A DNA stretch of 64,000 nucleotides from Ichthyophis bannanicus (lineage: Eukaryota; Chordata; Amphibia; Gymnophiona; Ichthyophiidae), in NCBI GenBank assembly GCA_033557465.1, contig CM066044.1:196346184-196410183 (forward strand), given 5' to 3'. This document shows positions 1 to 9,112 of this stretch, one piece after another. Within the stretch, counting starts at the first letter, position 1, and each line of letters starts with the position of its first letter. A program made the translations under genes and the position numbers. A model generated the notes under the pieces. The model searched no databases. It was not told where the DNA came from and saw only the letters and a program-made list of their open reading frames with translations.

Positions 1-650
1 AGTCCCTCAACCCCATTATCGGTGCTAGCCTCCCCTAATCAGCTCATTTCCAGTGCTAGCCTCTCCTCAACTCCATTACCAGTGCTAGGCTCCCCTAATC
101 AACCCATTACCAGTCCTACCCCCCCCCCCCCATCAGCCCATTTCCAGTCCTAACCTCCCCATTCAGCTCATTTCCAATGTTAGCTCCCCATCAGTCCATT
201 ACCAGTCCTATCCCCCTATCAGCACATTACCAGTCCCAACCCCTCCTTGATCAGTCCATTCCCAGTCCTAGCCTTCCCTAATCAACCCATTACCAGTCCT
301 AGCCCCCCCCCCATCTGCCCATTATAATCCTAACCCGCACTGTCTCTCCCCTCTGTCCAGCATTTATCCCCGTCTGTCCAGTATGTCCCCCTGTCTCTTC
401 CCTCCCTGCATGTCAGCCCTCTCCCTCCCTCCATGTCAGCCCCCCTGTCCATGTCAGCCCCATCACTCCATCCATCCATCCCTCCATGTCACTCCCCCCT
501 CTGTCCATGTCAGCCCCCCTCCATCCATCAATGTCAGCCTCCCCTCCCTCCATGTCATCCCCCCTCTCTCCATATCAGCCCCCTCCCTCTCTCCAACCAT
601 CCATCCATACCAGCCCCCCCCCCCCCGTCCCCCCATGTCAGCCCCGTTGC
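1..650. repeat. Pyrimidine-rich imperfect tandem repeats
   Basis: The first 350 bases repeat a loose 30-40-base unit built on 'cccattaccagtcctagcc'. From about 380 to 640 a shorter C/T-rich unit containing 'ccctccatgtcagcccc' recurs many times. Open frames here are proline/serine-rich by-products of composition. I see no gene. Confidence 0.8.
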
Positions 651-691
651 AGGTTCTCTGCCCCCTCCTCCCCTTTCCGCATGTCTGCCTC

Positions 692-929
692 CTGCAGCCG
701 CGGCTCCCTGCCTCTTTGGGAACCGTGGCTGGCCTCTGAAGCCGTTGCGGAGCCTTTCTGTCTCTAAACGGGCTCTGTGCAGCATTGTCCCGCCTCCAAA
801 GGAAATGGTAAACAACTTCCTTTGGAGGTGGGACAATGTTGCACGGAGCCTGTCAAGAGGCAGGAAGGCTCTGCAACGGTTTTACAGGCACAGCTGCGGT
901 TCCCTAAGAGGCAGGGAGCCGCAGCTGCA
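692..929. repeat. Inverted repeat (foldback) with about 113-bp arms
   Basis: Bases 692-804 are an imperfect reverse complement of 817-929, separated by a 12-base loop. The innermost 22 bp around 'attgtcccgcctccaaagga' pair almost perfectly. The outer arms match at roughly 85% by eye. It may be the interior of the nonautonomous hAT element whose end lies at 1086, or a separate foldback transposon. Confidence 0.7.
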
Positions 930-1021
930 TTCGAAGGGAGGCAGTGAGTTTGCCACTGCCGAGAAGCGGACTCGGCAGCGGCAGCAACTTGTGCGCTTTT
1001 TTTTTTTAACAGCGGAGTAAG

Positions 1022-1086
1022 GCGACCCCTGCTGAATCCTGTGGTGACCCCCGTGGGGGTCGCGATCCACAGGTTGAGAACCGCTG
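1022..1086 (-). mobile_element. hAT-type transposon terminus
   Basis: The sequence ends in 'caggttgagaaccgctg' preceded by 'ggtcgcgatcca'. Read in reverse this is the common hAT terminus CAGCGGTTCTCAACC followed by a TGG-ATCGCGACC-type segment. The next eight bases, 'gtctaaca', would be one copy of an 8-bp target duplication. The opposite end was not found, so the left limit is unknown. Confidence 0.55.
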
Positions 1087-1711
1087 GTCTAACAGGACTC
1101 AAAGAAAGGACATTATCTGTTAAGTAAAATGTTACCTTCTGCTTTTTATGAGGAAGGGGTTTGTCCCTTTGGACATTATAGCAACGGTTCTGACAGGTTT
1201 TTCTTCTGACACGCTAGCAGATCTGGGTTGGATGAGTTACCCATTACCACAAAGGGCATTTTTAGTTCAGATAGGTTTGCATGAACATCTTCCAGCCTTT
1301 GGGTGTCCATTGTTGTGAAAGAGCTTGGATCTGCATAGCCTCATGAATCAGATAAGCGCCTGCTAGCAGGCTTTCCTCTGGTATACATAAATCCGATTAC
1401 CACACCCTTTTCTTTTTTGACAGCTCAGTGAGCAGCACTTCAGCATTTTCCCTATAGCACATGCTGATGCTGTTTTAATATTTCCTGAAGGATGGGGTCT
1501 GGGGGCAATACTTTTTTTTTCCCCCAACAACACTGCCATTATATCATCATGTACTGTTAGGTACCGGGCTTTCCCCCTGTATCCCCTCGTCTATTAAGCA
1601 AGAGCTAGCACTGTAACATTCTATTTGACTTTTTCATGTTCAGACATAACCCATTTCAAGTTACTTTCAACACTTCATTTCTCCAACTAGTCTTGGAGCG
1701 ATGGCAGTTCT
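1087..1711. other. No recognisable feature
   Basis: AT-leaning sequence without a convincing open frame, RNA gene or repeat signature. It may be decayed repeat or unique spacer. Confidence 0.5.
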
Positions 1712-1908
1712 AGTATCTCTTTATTTATTTGGATTTAGCTCAAGCCTTTTCAGGAATAGCTTGTGCCCAGAGGGTTTACAATCTCAGTTTGTATCTGAGG
1801 CAATGGAGGATGAAGTGCCCAAGGTCACAAGGGACAGTAGTGGGATTTGAAGCTGGTTTCCCGCCTATTGCTCCAATCTTTAGTCTCTCAAATGCTGAAA
1901 TTGTTAAG
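1712..1908 (-). mobile_element. SINE fragment (CORE/tRNA-type), minus strand
   Basis: In reverse complement the segment contains a 'ggtttcaaatccca'-like B-box region, then a 'gtgaccttgggca'-type CORE block and an A/T-rich 'aaataaataaa' tail next to 1712. It resembles the SINE at 35425-35643 more than the dimeric subfamily at 22626 and 58753. The tRNA-like head is eroded. Confidence 0.5.
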
Positions 1909-2187
1909 TATTGAATCCATTTTTTTCACTATACTCAATCAGTGCTTTGTCAAAAGACCGATTTTATGATTGAAAAAAACAAAATCTAACAAGGATGTAA
2001 ATCCCCTTCCCCCTGACTCCAGTTTTATCAACTGCTGTTTTATTGCTTAAAAAAATACCTAGGCTGGTTAGGGCATGCAATTCCCTTCAATAAATTTGTG
2101 TTATGTTGTGACATAAGTATATTATCTTTCAAGATGTTGAGAGCAATTTCAGCTAGTGAAGTTAAGATTGTTGCCCTGGGACAGTAC

Positions 2188-2636
2188 ATAAGAAATGCCA
2201 TACTGGGTCAGACCAAGGTCCATCAAGCCCAGTATCCTGTTTCCAACAGTGGCCAATCCAGGTCACAATTACTTGGCAAGTTCCCAAAAAGGTACCCAGG
2301 TTCCACAATGCTTGTCCCGGGGTAAGCAGTGTATTCCCCAGGACCTCTTTAATAATGGTTCATGGACCTTTCCTCCAGTAGCTTGTCCAAATCATTTTTT
2401 AAAACCTAGCTACACTAATAGCCTTTACTACATCCTCTAGCAACAAATTCCAGAGTTTGACAGCACACTAAGTAAAAAATATTTTCTCGTATTAGTCCTT
2501 AAATGGGATACATTGTAGCTTCATTGCCTGTCCCCTAGTCTTTCTACTTTTTGATGCTGTAATAAAGTGATCTTATTTTGCCCATTCTACTCAATTCATT
2601 AATTTATAGACCTATCATATTCCCCCTCAGCATCCC
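2188..2636 (-). mobile_element. CR1 LINE 3' fragment
   Basis: The left part, 'catactgggtcagaccaagg', is the reverse complement of the 3' UTR of the CR1 copy ending at 54236 ('ggaccttggtctgacccagt'). The rest matches the last part of the CR1 reverse-transcriptase ORF read on the minus strand: a W-N-x-L-L region about the end of the protein, then UTR. It is 5'-truncated and full of stops. Confidence 0.75.
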
Positions 2637-2992
2637 CACCGGTTGAGAGGGGAAGAGGTGGTCTGGATTGTGGGCACTACTGTAGGGGGTAGGGCTCAGA
2701 GCCATTTGGTACAGTGCCATATAGTTCCTATTCTTGGGGTGCAAGCCACAAGACCTAGTAAAAACTCTAGGCAAATACCAGGCTAGTCTTAACAAAGCTA
2801 TACTTCCCTTCCAATTGTCTGTAGTGGTAACCTCTTTGGGAATATGGCTCTCTCTTTCTATCTCAAGCATTATTTTTGCCCCATCTTTCCTTGTACTCTG
2901 AATGAGGTACCTCACCCCCAAAAAGAATGCTAATAAATAAATAAATAGGGAACTCGGAGGATTACTTCCCTTGGAATTAACCAATTCTTGGT
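2637..2992. other. No recognisable feature
   Basis: Flanking DNA of the DIRS insertion. It contains a short (aata)n run near 2935-2948 and no credible coding region. Confidence 0.45.
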
Positions 2993-3126
2993 TCCTGTAC
3001 GTATCCCCAGTCTGGTCCCGGACCTCTGAGTTGTCAACCTTAATCAGCAGCTTGGAGACTGAGGAACCACCTTCTTTTCATGATGTCACTCCTATATAAC
3101 TCTGGTATCCGCCTCCCTTCATCAGT
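2993..3126 (+). repeat. DIRS left inverted terminal repeat, with TATA-like box
   Basis: Reverse complement of 8779-8914 with few differences. It contains 'cctatataac' at 3091-3100, and a comparable 'ggtataaata' sits at the same place in the left end at 42421. This is a plausible core promoter for the plus-strand transcript, though that role is inferred from position. A-rich (taaaaaa)n low complexity follows at 3243-3290. Confidence 0.85.
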
Positions 3127-3968
3127 TACCTCAGTCTCCAAGCAGCTGACTAGGTTGAGCTCGGGGTCCGAGCTCACTGGAGGAACAACTAAGCCATAGT
3201 TTTAGTGATAGGGATTAGTCTGAATTTGGTTCATTTGGGTTACAAAAAAATAAAAAATAAAAAATAAAAAAATATATATATATAAGGAAATTGAGGTGCT
3301 GTACCTTTAAGGTATAGGACCTGTGCCTGCCGGTGCCTTAGGCCTTTCTCTCTCCCTCTGCCCGTCTTCAGCTGTTCGTCAGAGTCGGAGGGGTCGGCTC
3401 ACCCCCGGTTTGGAGCGGGGATTGTGAGCCGGCAGAGTGCTTCGCGTCCAGCCAAGCGCCAAACAGAGGATCTGCCTGTGAGCGCGCCTCTGGCTGGACG
3501 GAAAGAGGAGAAGCAGGAGTCGATCTGCCACGGGGTACGCGACGTCCGGGGATTGCCAGGAGGGCCGGACTGTGACTCCTTTCGCCCCTCCTTCGCTGCT
3601 TCGGCGGCTCAGGTAAGGAAGCGGGGGGGCATGTGATTTCGGCGATCGCTTCTCCCTTCACCACAGCGCGAGTACGCCTTGCGGCTGTACAGGCCCGGCC
3701 ACGTGGCACCCGTGCGGGAGTACTTTTGGATCCCGCGCTTTTTCCCGGCCCCTTCTGCTCGGCTAGACCGCCGTGTGGTAGTGCGAGTGGCTCCGGGGAG
3801 CCGGCTGTGCGATTTTTGTCTTTGCTAGCAGTGCTAATAAAAAAAAGAAAAAAAGAAAAAAAAGAAAAAAGAGAGTTTCTTTTTTCCTGAGAGGCTGCTT
3901 GCCTTGGGGATTGGTAGGGCCTTACGTTGGCAGAGACCTGCTTCGGGGCAGTGAAGCCCCCTTCCCCT

Positions 3969-5468
3969 ATGTCTCCCAAGGCACAGTGTATGATTTGTGG
4001 GAGTAAGAGATCCTCCCTGTCGGACTCCGGGGTGTGCAAAGGTTGCTCTAAGGAGGCAGCAACCCTGGATCCCCCCGAGGTGAGCGTGGGGGTGTTGCCG
4101 GGGTCGGAGGTGGGGCCTTCGGTTGGCTCTCCTCCAGGCCCATCCCGGGCGGAGCCTGTGGCGGGACCGTCTACCACCGCAACGGGACAGGTACCCCAGG
4201 CGCCCTGGGCGAGCGGACTTGAGTCAATTTTCTCCGCGGAGTTCGTGGCACTGCTGCGGCACGCAGTGGGTGGCCTGCCTCGGCCTCCCGCTGAGGTTTC
4301 AGAAGGGGTCCGCGCCAAGCGGGGCCCCTCAGCTCTGCCTGCTGAGGACCGATCTAGCAGCAAGAGGCTGCGGTTGGATACGGAGTCACTGGAGCCCTCC
4401 CTGGCATCGGAGGGACTCCCGTCGGAAGAGGAAGGCGACGCTGGGCTCCCTGAGGACGACTTGGAGGAAGGCGAGCTCGATGACAAGGAGGAGCAGGCCA
4501 GAGTGGTCAGAGTCTTCCGGAGGGAAGAACTGCCAGCTCTCATCACTGAGACGCTGAGCGCTTTAAATATGCCAGCGCAGGGGCCGTCGGAGGACGAGTC
4601 TCTGGAGGATCCTTTGTTGCAGGTCTTCCGTAAGTCTCAGCGTGCCTTCCCGGTCCATCGGGTCTTCCAAGAGCTGATTCAGGAGGAGTGGAACGCCCCG
4701 GGGGCGGCCCTGCGGGGGTCGCGGGTACTGGGGCGGTTGTATCCTCTGGTGGATCGGGATCGGGAGGTCTTCACGCCACCCAAGGTGGATGCTGCGGTAG
4801 CGGCGGTGATAAAGAAGACCACCATCCCAGTGGAAGGCGGCGCAGCCCTCAAGGACGCCCAGGACAGGAAGCTGGATGCCCTTCTACGCCAGGTGTATGA
4901 CACTAATGCGTTGTCTCTCCAGGCCGCTATTTGTGGGGCCTGGGTAGCCCGGGCCTGTCTTCGCTGGTCTCAGCAAGTGTGCCCAGCGCAGGCGGAGGGC
5001 AGATCTGTGGAGGCGGCCCGCCTGGAGTCGGGGGCGGCCTATTTATCTGATCTGCACTATGACCTTATGAGGGGTCTATCTAGCAGTATGGCGTCGGCGG
5101 TCGCTGCCCGCCGGTTCCTGTGGCTCCGTTCCTGGGCGGCGGATTCTTCTTCGAAGACCAGGCTGAGTAAACTCCCGTTCAAGGGACGTCTCCTATTTGG
5201 AGAGGACCTGGAGAAGTTGGTCAAGGACCTGGGCGAGTCTAAAGGGGGTAAGTTGCCGGAAGACAAACCCAAGCAAGGCCGTGGCGCTCCGTCCAACAGA
5301 TCGCAACAACGGGACTTTCGCCGCTCGCGCTTTCCCCGGTTTGCTGCCGGTCAGCGGGGCCGGTTTACCTCCCGAAACCAGGGGTTTCGGGGCTTCAGAG
5401 GAGCTGGCAGGGGTTTTGGGGGGGGGGCCTCGCCCTCCCCCTCCTCAGCCCTGCGCAAGACGCAATGA
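3969..5468 (+). CDS. gag: DIRS ORF1, Gag-like protein (499 aa)
   Basis: Probable nucleocapsid-like protein of the intact DIRS element. The frame is open from 3927, but I chose the ATG at 3969 because the equivalent methionine starts the same protein in the copy at 41056 (MPSRPQC versus MSPKAQC). Residues about 7-26 hold a Cys-x2-Cys, 12-residue spacer, Cys-x2-Cys motif, a likely zinc ribbon. A Pro/Gly-rich then very acidic stretch follows (about 130-190). A conserved helical region (about 190-440) includes the 'KKTTIPVEGGAALKD' block shared by all copies. The C-terminus is rich in Arg, Gly and Phe (about 455-495) and probably binds nucleic acid. Its end overlaps the pol frame. Gag-like function is inferred from position and composition; enzymatic motifs are absent. 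Confidence 0.85.
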   Translation: MSPKAQCMICGSKRSSLSDSGVCKGCSKEAATLDPPEVSVGVLPGSEVGPSVGSPPGPSRAEPVAGPSTTATGQVPQAPWASGLESIFSAEFVALLRHAVGGLPRPPAEVSEGVRAKRGPSALPAEDRSSSKRLRLDTESLEPSLASEGLPSEEEGDAGLPEDDLEEGELDDKEEQARVVRVFRREELPALITETLSALNMPAQGPSEDESLEDPLLQVFRKSQRAFPVHRVFQELIQEEWNAPGAALRGSRVLGRLYPLVDRDREVFTPPKVDAAVAAVIKKTTIPVEGGAALKDAQDRKLDALLRQVYDTNALSLQAAICGAWVARACLRWSQQVCPAQAEGRSVEAARLESGAAYLSDLHYDLMRGLSSSMASAVAARRFLWLRSWAADSSSKTRLSKLPFKGRLLFGEDLEKLVKDLGESKGGKLPEDKPKQGRGAPSNRSQQRDFRRSRFPRFAAGQRGRFTSRNQGFRGFRGAGRGFGGGASPSPSSALRKTQ

Positions 5469-7374
5469 GATACGGCGGACCCAGGAGCCGCTGGTTCCCG
5501 TAGGAGGCAGGCTGCGGGAGTTCTATGGCGCCTGGGTCCATATGACTTCGGATCAGTGGGTCCTAGAGGTCATCAGAGACGGATATGCGCTGGAGCTACA
5601 GCGACCGGTGCGCGATGCCTTCGTACGGTCTCCCTGCAAAGCGCTCAGCAAGTGCGCGGCGGTGCGGGAGACCGTGCAAAGGCTGCTGGACCTCCGGGCG
5701 ATCGAACCGGTACCGCCAGACCAACTCGGTTGCGGTCGATACTCCATATATTTCATGGTCACAAAGAAGGGCGGAGGGTTCCGGCCTATCCTGGACCTCA
5801 GAGGGGTAAATCGGTGCCTGCGGGTGACACACTTCCGCATGGAAACCCTCCGGTCCGTCATTGCAGCGGTCCGGCCGGGCGAGTTTCTCACCGCTCTGGA
5901 CCTGTCCGAGGCCTACCTTCACATTCCCATTCGACAGGACCACCACCGGTTCCTCCGCTTTGCGGTGCCTTTCGGGCATTTCCAATTCCGAGCGCTGCCG
6001 TTCGGGCTAGCGACGGCCCCGCGCACCTTCACAAAGGTGATGGTGGTGGTGGCGGCGGCCCTGCGCAAGGAAGGAGTCCTGGTGCACCCGTATCTGGACG
6101 ACTGGTTGATCAGGGCAAAGTCGAGGGAAGAAAGCGTGAGGGCCACGTCCCGGGTAGTCGGGTTCCTGGAGAGCCTAGGTTGGGTGGTCAACAGGACGAA
6201 GAGCCAGTTGGTCCCCTCTCAAGACATGGAATACCTAGGAGCGCGCTTCGACACGGGAACCGGTCAGGTGTTCCTTCCGCGGCAGAGAGCCCAGAAGTTG
6301 CGGTTGTTGGTACGGAAGTTCTTGAAGAGACGGGAGTCCACGGCGTGGCAGTACCTTCAACTGCTGGGCACCATGGCGGCGACCCTCGAGCTGGTACCGT
6401 GGGCGAGGGCCCACATGCGGCCCTTGCAGAGGGTGCTTCTCCGACGCTGGTCGCATCAGCGGGATTCCCTGTCCCAAAAACTCGCATGCCCGGACGAGAC
6501 GCGAGCGGGGCTGCGCTGGTGGCTGGATCCCCGCTCCTTGCAGAAGGGGAGGCCTCTGGCGGTGCCCGAGTGGATTGCGTTGACAACAGATGCCAGTCTT
6601 CGGGGTTGGGGGGGTCACTGTCGGGGCCAATTTGCTCAGGGACGGTGGGACCCCCAGGAGCGCTCGTGGTCGATCAATCGCCTGGAATTGCGTGCGGTGT
6701 TCCGAGCGTTGGAATGGTTTCAGTCGATTCTCGACAGTTCGGCAGTCAGAGTATTCTCCGACAACGCCACGGCCGTGGCTTATATCAATCGCCAAGGCGG
6801 GACCAGCAGCGCGACTCTCGAGGCAGAGGCCGAGGCTCTGTTCGCGTGGGCCGAGAGACATCTGCTGGCAGTGTCGGCAGCGCACGTGGCAGGAGTGGAC
6901 AACGTGGAGGCCGACTTTCTCAGTCGAGTGCGAGTGGATCCGGGAGAGTGGGTTCTCCACCCGGAGGTGTTCACGATGATCACACGGCGGTGGGGCGTCC
7001 CCGTGATGGATCTGATGGCCACTTTTTGCTCCACGAAAGCCAGCCGCTTCTTCAGCAGACGAAGGGAGCGCATGTCCGAGGGTCTCGATGCGCTGATTCA
7101 GCCCTGGCCGGAGGGCCAGTTGTTGTACGTCTTCCCGCCGTGGGTTCTCATCGGCCGGGTGATCCAGCGAGTGGAGAGCTTCGGGGGGATAGTGATCCTG
7201 ATAGCTCCGGACTGGCCGCGCCGCCCTTGGTACGCGGACCTGCGGAGGCTTCTGGTCGCGCGGCGGCCGTGGCGCCTTCCGGTGCGCCCGGACCTGCTAG
7301 CGCAGGGGCCTCTCTTCATGCCCCATGTGGATCGGTTCTCGCTTACGGCTTGGCTATTGAAAGGGCACGGCTGA
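5197..7374 (+). CDS. pol: DIRS ORF2: reverse transcriptase, RNase H and methyltransferase-like domain (725-codon frame)
   Basis: Copies element RNA into DNA. RT motifs in order: 'GGFRPILDLRGVN', motif A 'LTALDLSEAYLHIPI', motif B 'PFGLATAPRTF' and catalytic 'YLDDWL' near 6090-6107. RNase H follows with 'TTDASLRGWGG', 'NRLELRAV', 'VFSDNATAVAY' and 'EADFLSR'. Last comes the DIRS methyltransferase-like segment, about 6960-7330, with 'VMDLMATF' and 'YVFPPW', the latter resembling a DPPY-type motif IV. The frame overlaps the gag end (different frame), and conserved protein begins only about 5460, so the first 90 codons are probably not a real N-terminus. The first ATG after the gag stop is at 5541. 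Translation may use frameshifting or reinitiation. No stops or frameshifts are seen. Confidence 0.9.
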   Translation: MERTWRSWSRTWASLKGVSCRKTNPSKAVALRPTDRNNGTFAARAFPGLLPVSGAGLPPETRGFGASEELAGVLGGGPRPPPPQPCARRNEIRRTQEPLVPVGGRLREFYGAWVHMTSDQWVLEVIRDGYALELQRPVRDAFVRSPCKALSKCAAVRETVQRLLDLRAIEPVPPDQLGCGRYSIYFMVTKKGGGFRPILDLRGVNRCLRVTHFRMETLRSVIAAVRPGEFLTALDLSEAYLHIPIRQDHHRFLRFAVPFGHFQFRALPFGLATAPRTFTKVMVVVAAALRKEGVLVHPYLDDWLIRAKSREESVRATSRVVGFLESLGWVVNRTKSQLVPSQDMEYLGARFDTGTGQVFLPRQRAQKLRLLVRKFLKRRESTAWQYLQLLGTMAATLELVPWARAHMRPLQRVLLRRWSHQRDSLSQKLACPDETRAGLRWWLDPRSLQKGRPLAVPEWIALTTDASLRGWGGHCRGQFAQGRWDPQERSWSINRLELRAVFRALEWFQSILDSSAVRVFSDNATAVAYINRQGGTSSATLEAEAEALFAWAERHLLAVSAAHVAGVDNVEADFLSRVRVDPGEWVLHPEVFTMITRRWGVPVMDLMATFCSTKASRFFSRRRERMSEGLDALIQPWPEGQLLYVFPPWVLIGRVIQRVESFGGIVILIAPDWPRRPWYADLRRLLVARRPWRLPVRPDLLAQGPLFMPHVDRFSLTAWLLKGHG

Positions 7375-8402
7375 GAACTCGGGGCTATTCCCCGGCGGTG
7401 GTTTCCACCCTGTTGAAAGCTCGTAAGCGGTCTACATCTTTGGCGTATGTTCGGGTCTGGAGAGTTTTTGAGGCGTGGTGCAGTGAGCGGCGCTGGGTGC
7501 CTCTCAAGGCTTCTCTCTCTCAGATTTTGGACTTTCTGCAGTGCGGTTTTGACAAGGGTCTGGCGGCGGCTTCGCTGCGGGTGCAGGTCGCGGCTCTGGC
7601 GTGCTACCGCGGGCGCGTGGCTGGTAGATCCCTGGGGGAGCATCGGGATGTCAAGCGGTTTTTGCGCGCGGTGGCGTTAATTCGACCGCCCAGGAGACAG
7701 CCGGTGCCGCAGTGGCATCTTCCCCTTGTGCTGTCGGCACTGGAGCGGGAGCCTTTCGAGCCCTTGCGCTCGGCTTCCTTGAAGGATCTCACGTTGAAGG
7801 TCGTGTTTTTGGTGGCCATTTGCTCGGCCAGGCGCATCTCGGAGTTGCAGGCGCTGTCCTGTAAGGAACCCTTCTTGGTCTTTTTCGAGTCCAAGGTGGT
7901 CCTGCGGCCCGTGCCGGCCTTCTTACCCAAGGTCGTGTCGGCGTTCCATTTGAATCAGGAGATTTCCCTGCCGGTGTTCCGGTCGGACTCGACGGGCTCC
8001 ACTTCCAGGACGCTCGATGTATGTCGGGCCTTGAAGAGGTATCTTCGACGTACGGCGGAGTTCCGACGTTCGGAGCGATTGTTTATCCTGTTCGCGGGTC
8101 CTCGCCGAGGAGAAGCGGCATCCAAAGCCTCCATCGCCAGGTGGATCCGGGAGGCGATTTCGTCGGCTTATTTACTAAGGAGGAGAGCGGTGCCGGAGGG
8201 ACTGAGAGCCCATTCCACCAGGGCCCAGGCTACGTCCTGGGCGGAGCTCCATGCTGTGCCGCCAGCGGAAATTTGCAGGGCGGCCACGTGGTCTTCTTTA
8301 TCTCCTTTTATCAGACATTACCGATTGGACGTTCAGTCCGCGCAGGATGCCAGGTTCGGGGTGGCGGTGCTGCAAGCAGTTGCGGCTGGGCCCTCCCGTT
8401 AG
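5556..8402 (+). CDS. DIRS ORF3, tyrosine recombinase (948-codon open frame; domain from about 7317)
   Basis: Integrates the DNA circle by a topoisomerase-like tyrosine mechanism. The recombinase domain covers roughly 7317-8402. It has a helical N-terminal core-binding part beginning 'YGLAIERARLRTRGYSP', first catalytic Arg in 'SARRISELQAL', the His-x-x-Arg box 'HSTRAQATSWA', and the nucleophile Tyr in 'FIRHYRLDVQ'. This is the R-H-R-Y tetrad. Upstream of 7317 the same frame stays open back to 5556 through all of RT and RNase H, but that part is Gly/Pro/Arg-rich and looks like a shadow of pol. The last ATG before the domain in this frame is at 6714, some 600 bases upstream, so the true start is unclear; coupled translation or frameshifting from pol is possible. 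Confidence 0.85.
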   Translation: MGPRGHQRRICAGATATGARCLRTVSLQSAQQVRGGAGDRAKAAGPPGDRTGTARPTRLRSILHIFHGHKEGRRVPAYPGPQRGKSVPAGDTLPHGNPPVRHCSGPAGRVSHRSGPVRGLPSHSHSTGPPPVPPLCGAFRAFPIPSAAVRASDGPAHLHKGDGGGGGGPAQGRSPGAPVSGRLVDQGKVEGRKREGHVPGSRVPGEPRLGGQQDEEPVGPLSRHGIPRSALRHGNRSGVPSAAESPEVAVVGTEVLEETGVHGVAVPSTAGHHGGDPRAGTVGEGPHAALAEGASPTLVASAGFPVPKTRMPGRDASGAALVAGSPLLAEGEASGGARVDCVDNRCQSSGLGGSLSGPICSGTVGPPGALVVDQSPGIACGVPSVGMVSVDSRQFGSQSILRQRHGRGLYQSPRRDQQRDSRGRGRGSVRVGRETSAGSVGSARGRSGQRGGRLSQSSASGSGRVGSPPGGVHDDHTAVGRPRDGSDGHFLLHESQPLLQQTKGAHVRGSRCADSALAGGPVVVRLPAVGSHRPGDPASGELRGDSDPDSSGLAAPPLVRGPAEASGRAAAVAPSGAPGPASAGASLHAPCGSVLAYGLAIERARLRTRGYSPAVVSTLLKARKRSTSLAYVRVWRVFEAWCSERRWVPLKASLSQILDFLQCGFDKGLAAASLRVQVAALACYRGRVAGRSLGEHRDVKRFLRAVALIRPPRRQPVPQWHLPLVLSALEREPFEPLRSASLKDLTLKVVFLVAICSARRISELQALSCKEPFLVFFESKVVLRPVPAFLPKVVSAFHLNQEISLPVFRSDSTGSTSRTLDVCRALKRYLRRTAEFRRSERLFILFAGPRRGEAASKASIARWIREAISSAYLLRRRAVPEGLRAHSTRAQATSWAELHAVPPAEICRAATWSSLSPFIRHYRLDVQSAQDARFGVAVLQAVAAGPSR

Positions 8403-8425
8403 ATTTACTGCTCTGGTACTTACTC

Positions 8426-8519
8426 AGAGGTCCGGGACCAGACTGGGGATACGTACAGGAAGGTGAAATTAGACTTACCTGCTAATTATTGTTCCTGTAG
8501 TAGACCCAGTCTGGTCCCG
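8426..8519 (+). repeat. DIRS internal complementary region
   Basis: Bases 8426-8460 are the reverse complement of the extreme left end (2993-3027), and 8461-8519 are the reverse complement of the extreme right end (about 8885-8944). The two halves abut at 'acagga|aggtga', a TT-type joint on the other strand. This region is thought to template the joining of the two ends into a circle. Confidence 0.92.
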
Positions 8520-8778
8520 CATCCCACCCGGTGTTGCTGGGGGGGCTTGCAGCATGGTCTTCTGTTCGTTTTTCTGATGACAGGTAAGAAAAGCAGTTTC
8601 GGTGTCATCTTTGTGGGGGTAGTCGGACGGGTGAGAGGTTAGTCTGGGCACCCTCAGTGTTCACAGTTAGCGAATTTATTCGTGTTCATGTTTCAGTCAT
8701 GGGGGGTTGGACCTTGCGGTTTGTAAGTGGGGTCTTAACTTATTTGTTGCTCTGGTGAGTCTGCTTTGTCATTAGGGT

Positions 8779-8944
8779 ACTGATGAAGGGAGGCGGATAC
8801 CAGAGTTATATAGGAGTGACATCATGAAAAGAAGGTGGTTCCTCAGTCTCCAAGCTGCTGATTAAGGTTGACAACTCAGAGGTCCGGGACCAGACTGGGT
8901 CTACTACAGGAACAACAATTAGCAGGTAAGTCTAATTTCACCTT
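8779..8944 (+). repeat. DIRS right inverted terminal repeat
   Basis: Reverse complement of the left repeat, plus about 30 terminal bases absent from the left side and ending 'taagtctaatttcacctt'. The asymmetric right extension is typical of DIRS ends. Related termini occur at 31557, 48954 and 54890. Confidence 0.9.
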
Positions 8945-9112
8945 TTCCACATCTAGATATGACCTTGGGAAGTAGATATAAAACACACCCATGCACATAT
9001 ATGAGTATAACACCCCTTTCGTTAACCTGTTCATTGTAATTTCCACAAGTTTAAGTTAATTGTAAACTGCTTTGACTTCCAGATAAAGTTGTATAGAAAA
9101 ACTGTTACTGTA

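Larger units (their letters stand above)
2993..8944 (+). mobile_element. DIRS retrotransposon, apparently intact (about 5.95 kb)
   Basis: The left end (2993-3126) and right end (8779-8914) are near-identical inverted repeats, and the right side carries about 30 extra terminal bases. Upstream of the right repeat, 8426-8519 is complementary to both extreme termini joined together, the internal complementary region that defines DIRS elements. Three long frames are uninterrupted: gag, RT-RNaseH-methyltransferase and a tyrosine recombinase. There is no integrase, and no target duplication is visible; both ends meet the flank at a TT dinucleotide, as expected for recombinase-mediated insertion of a circular intermediate. 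Near-identical repeats and open frames suggest a young copy. It is G+C-rich compared with its flanks. Confidence 0.95.

Noticed and set aside
383..1020. Overlapping Pro/Ser/His-rich ORFs
   Set aside because: Produced by pyrimidine-rich tandem repeats and the foldback.
3368..4546. 392-codon minus-strand ORF, serine-rich
   Set aside because: Antisense to gag in G+C-rich DNA. No domain, and the sense frame is supported by three other copies.
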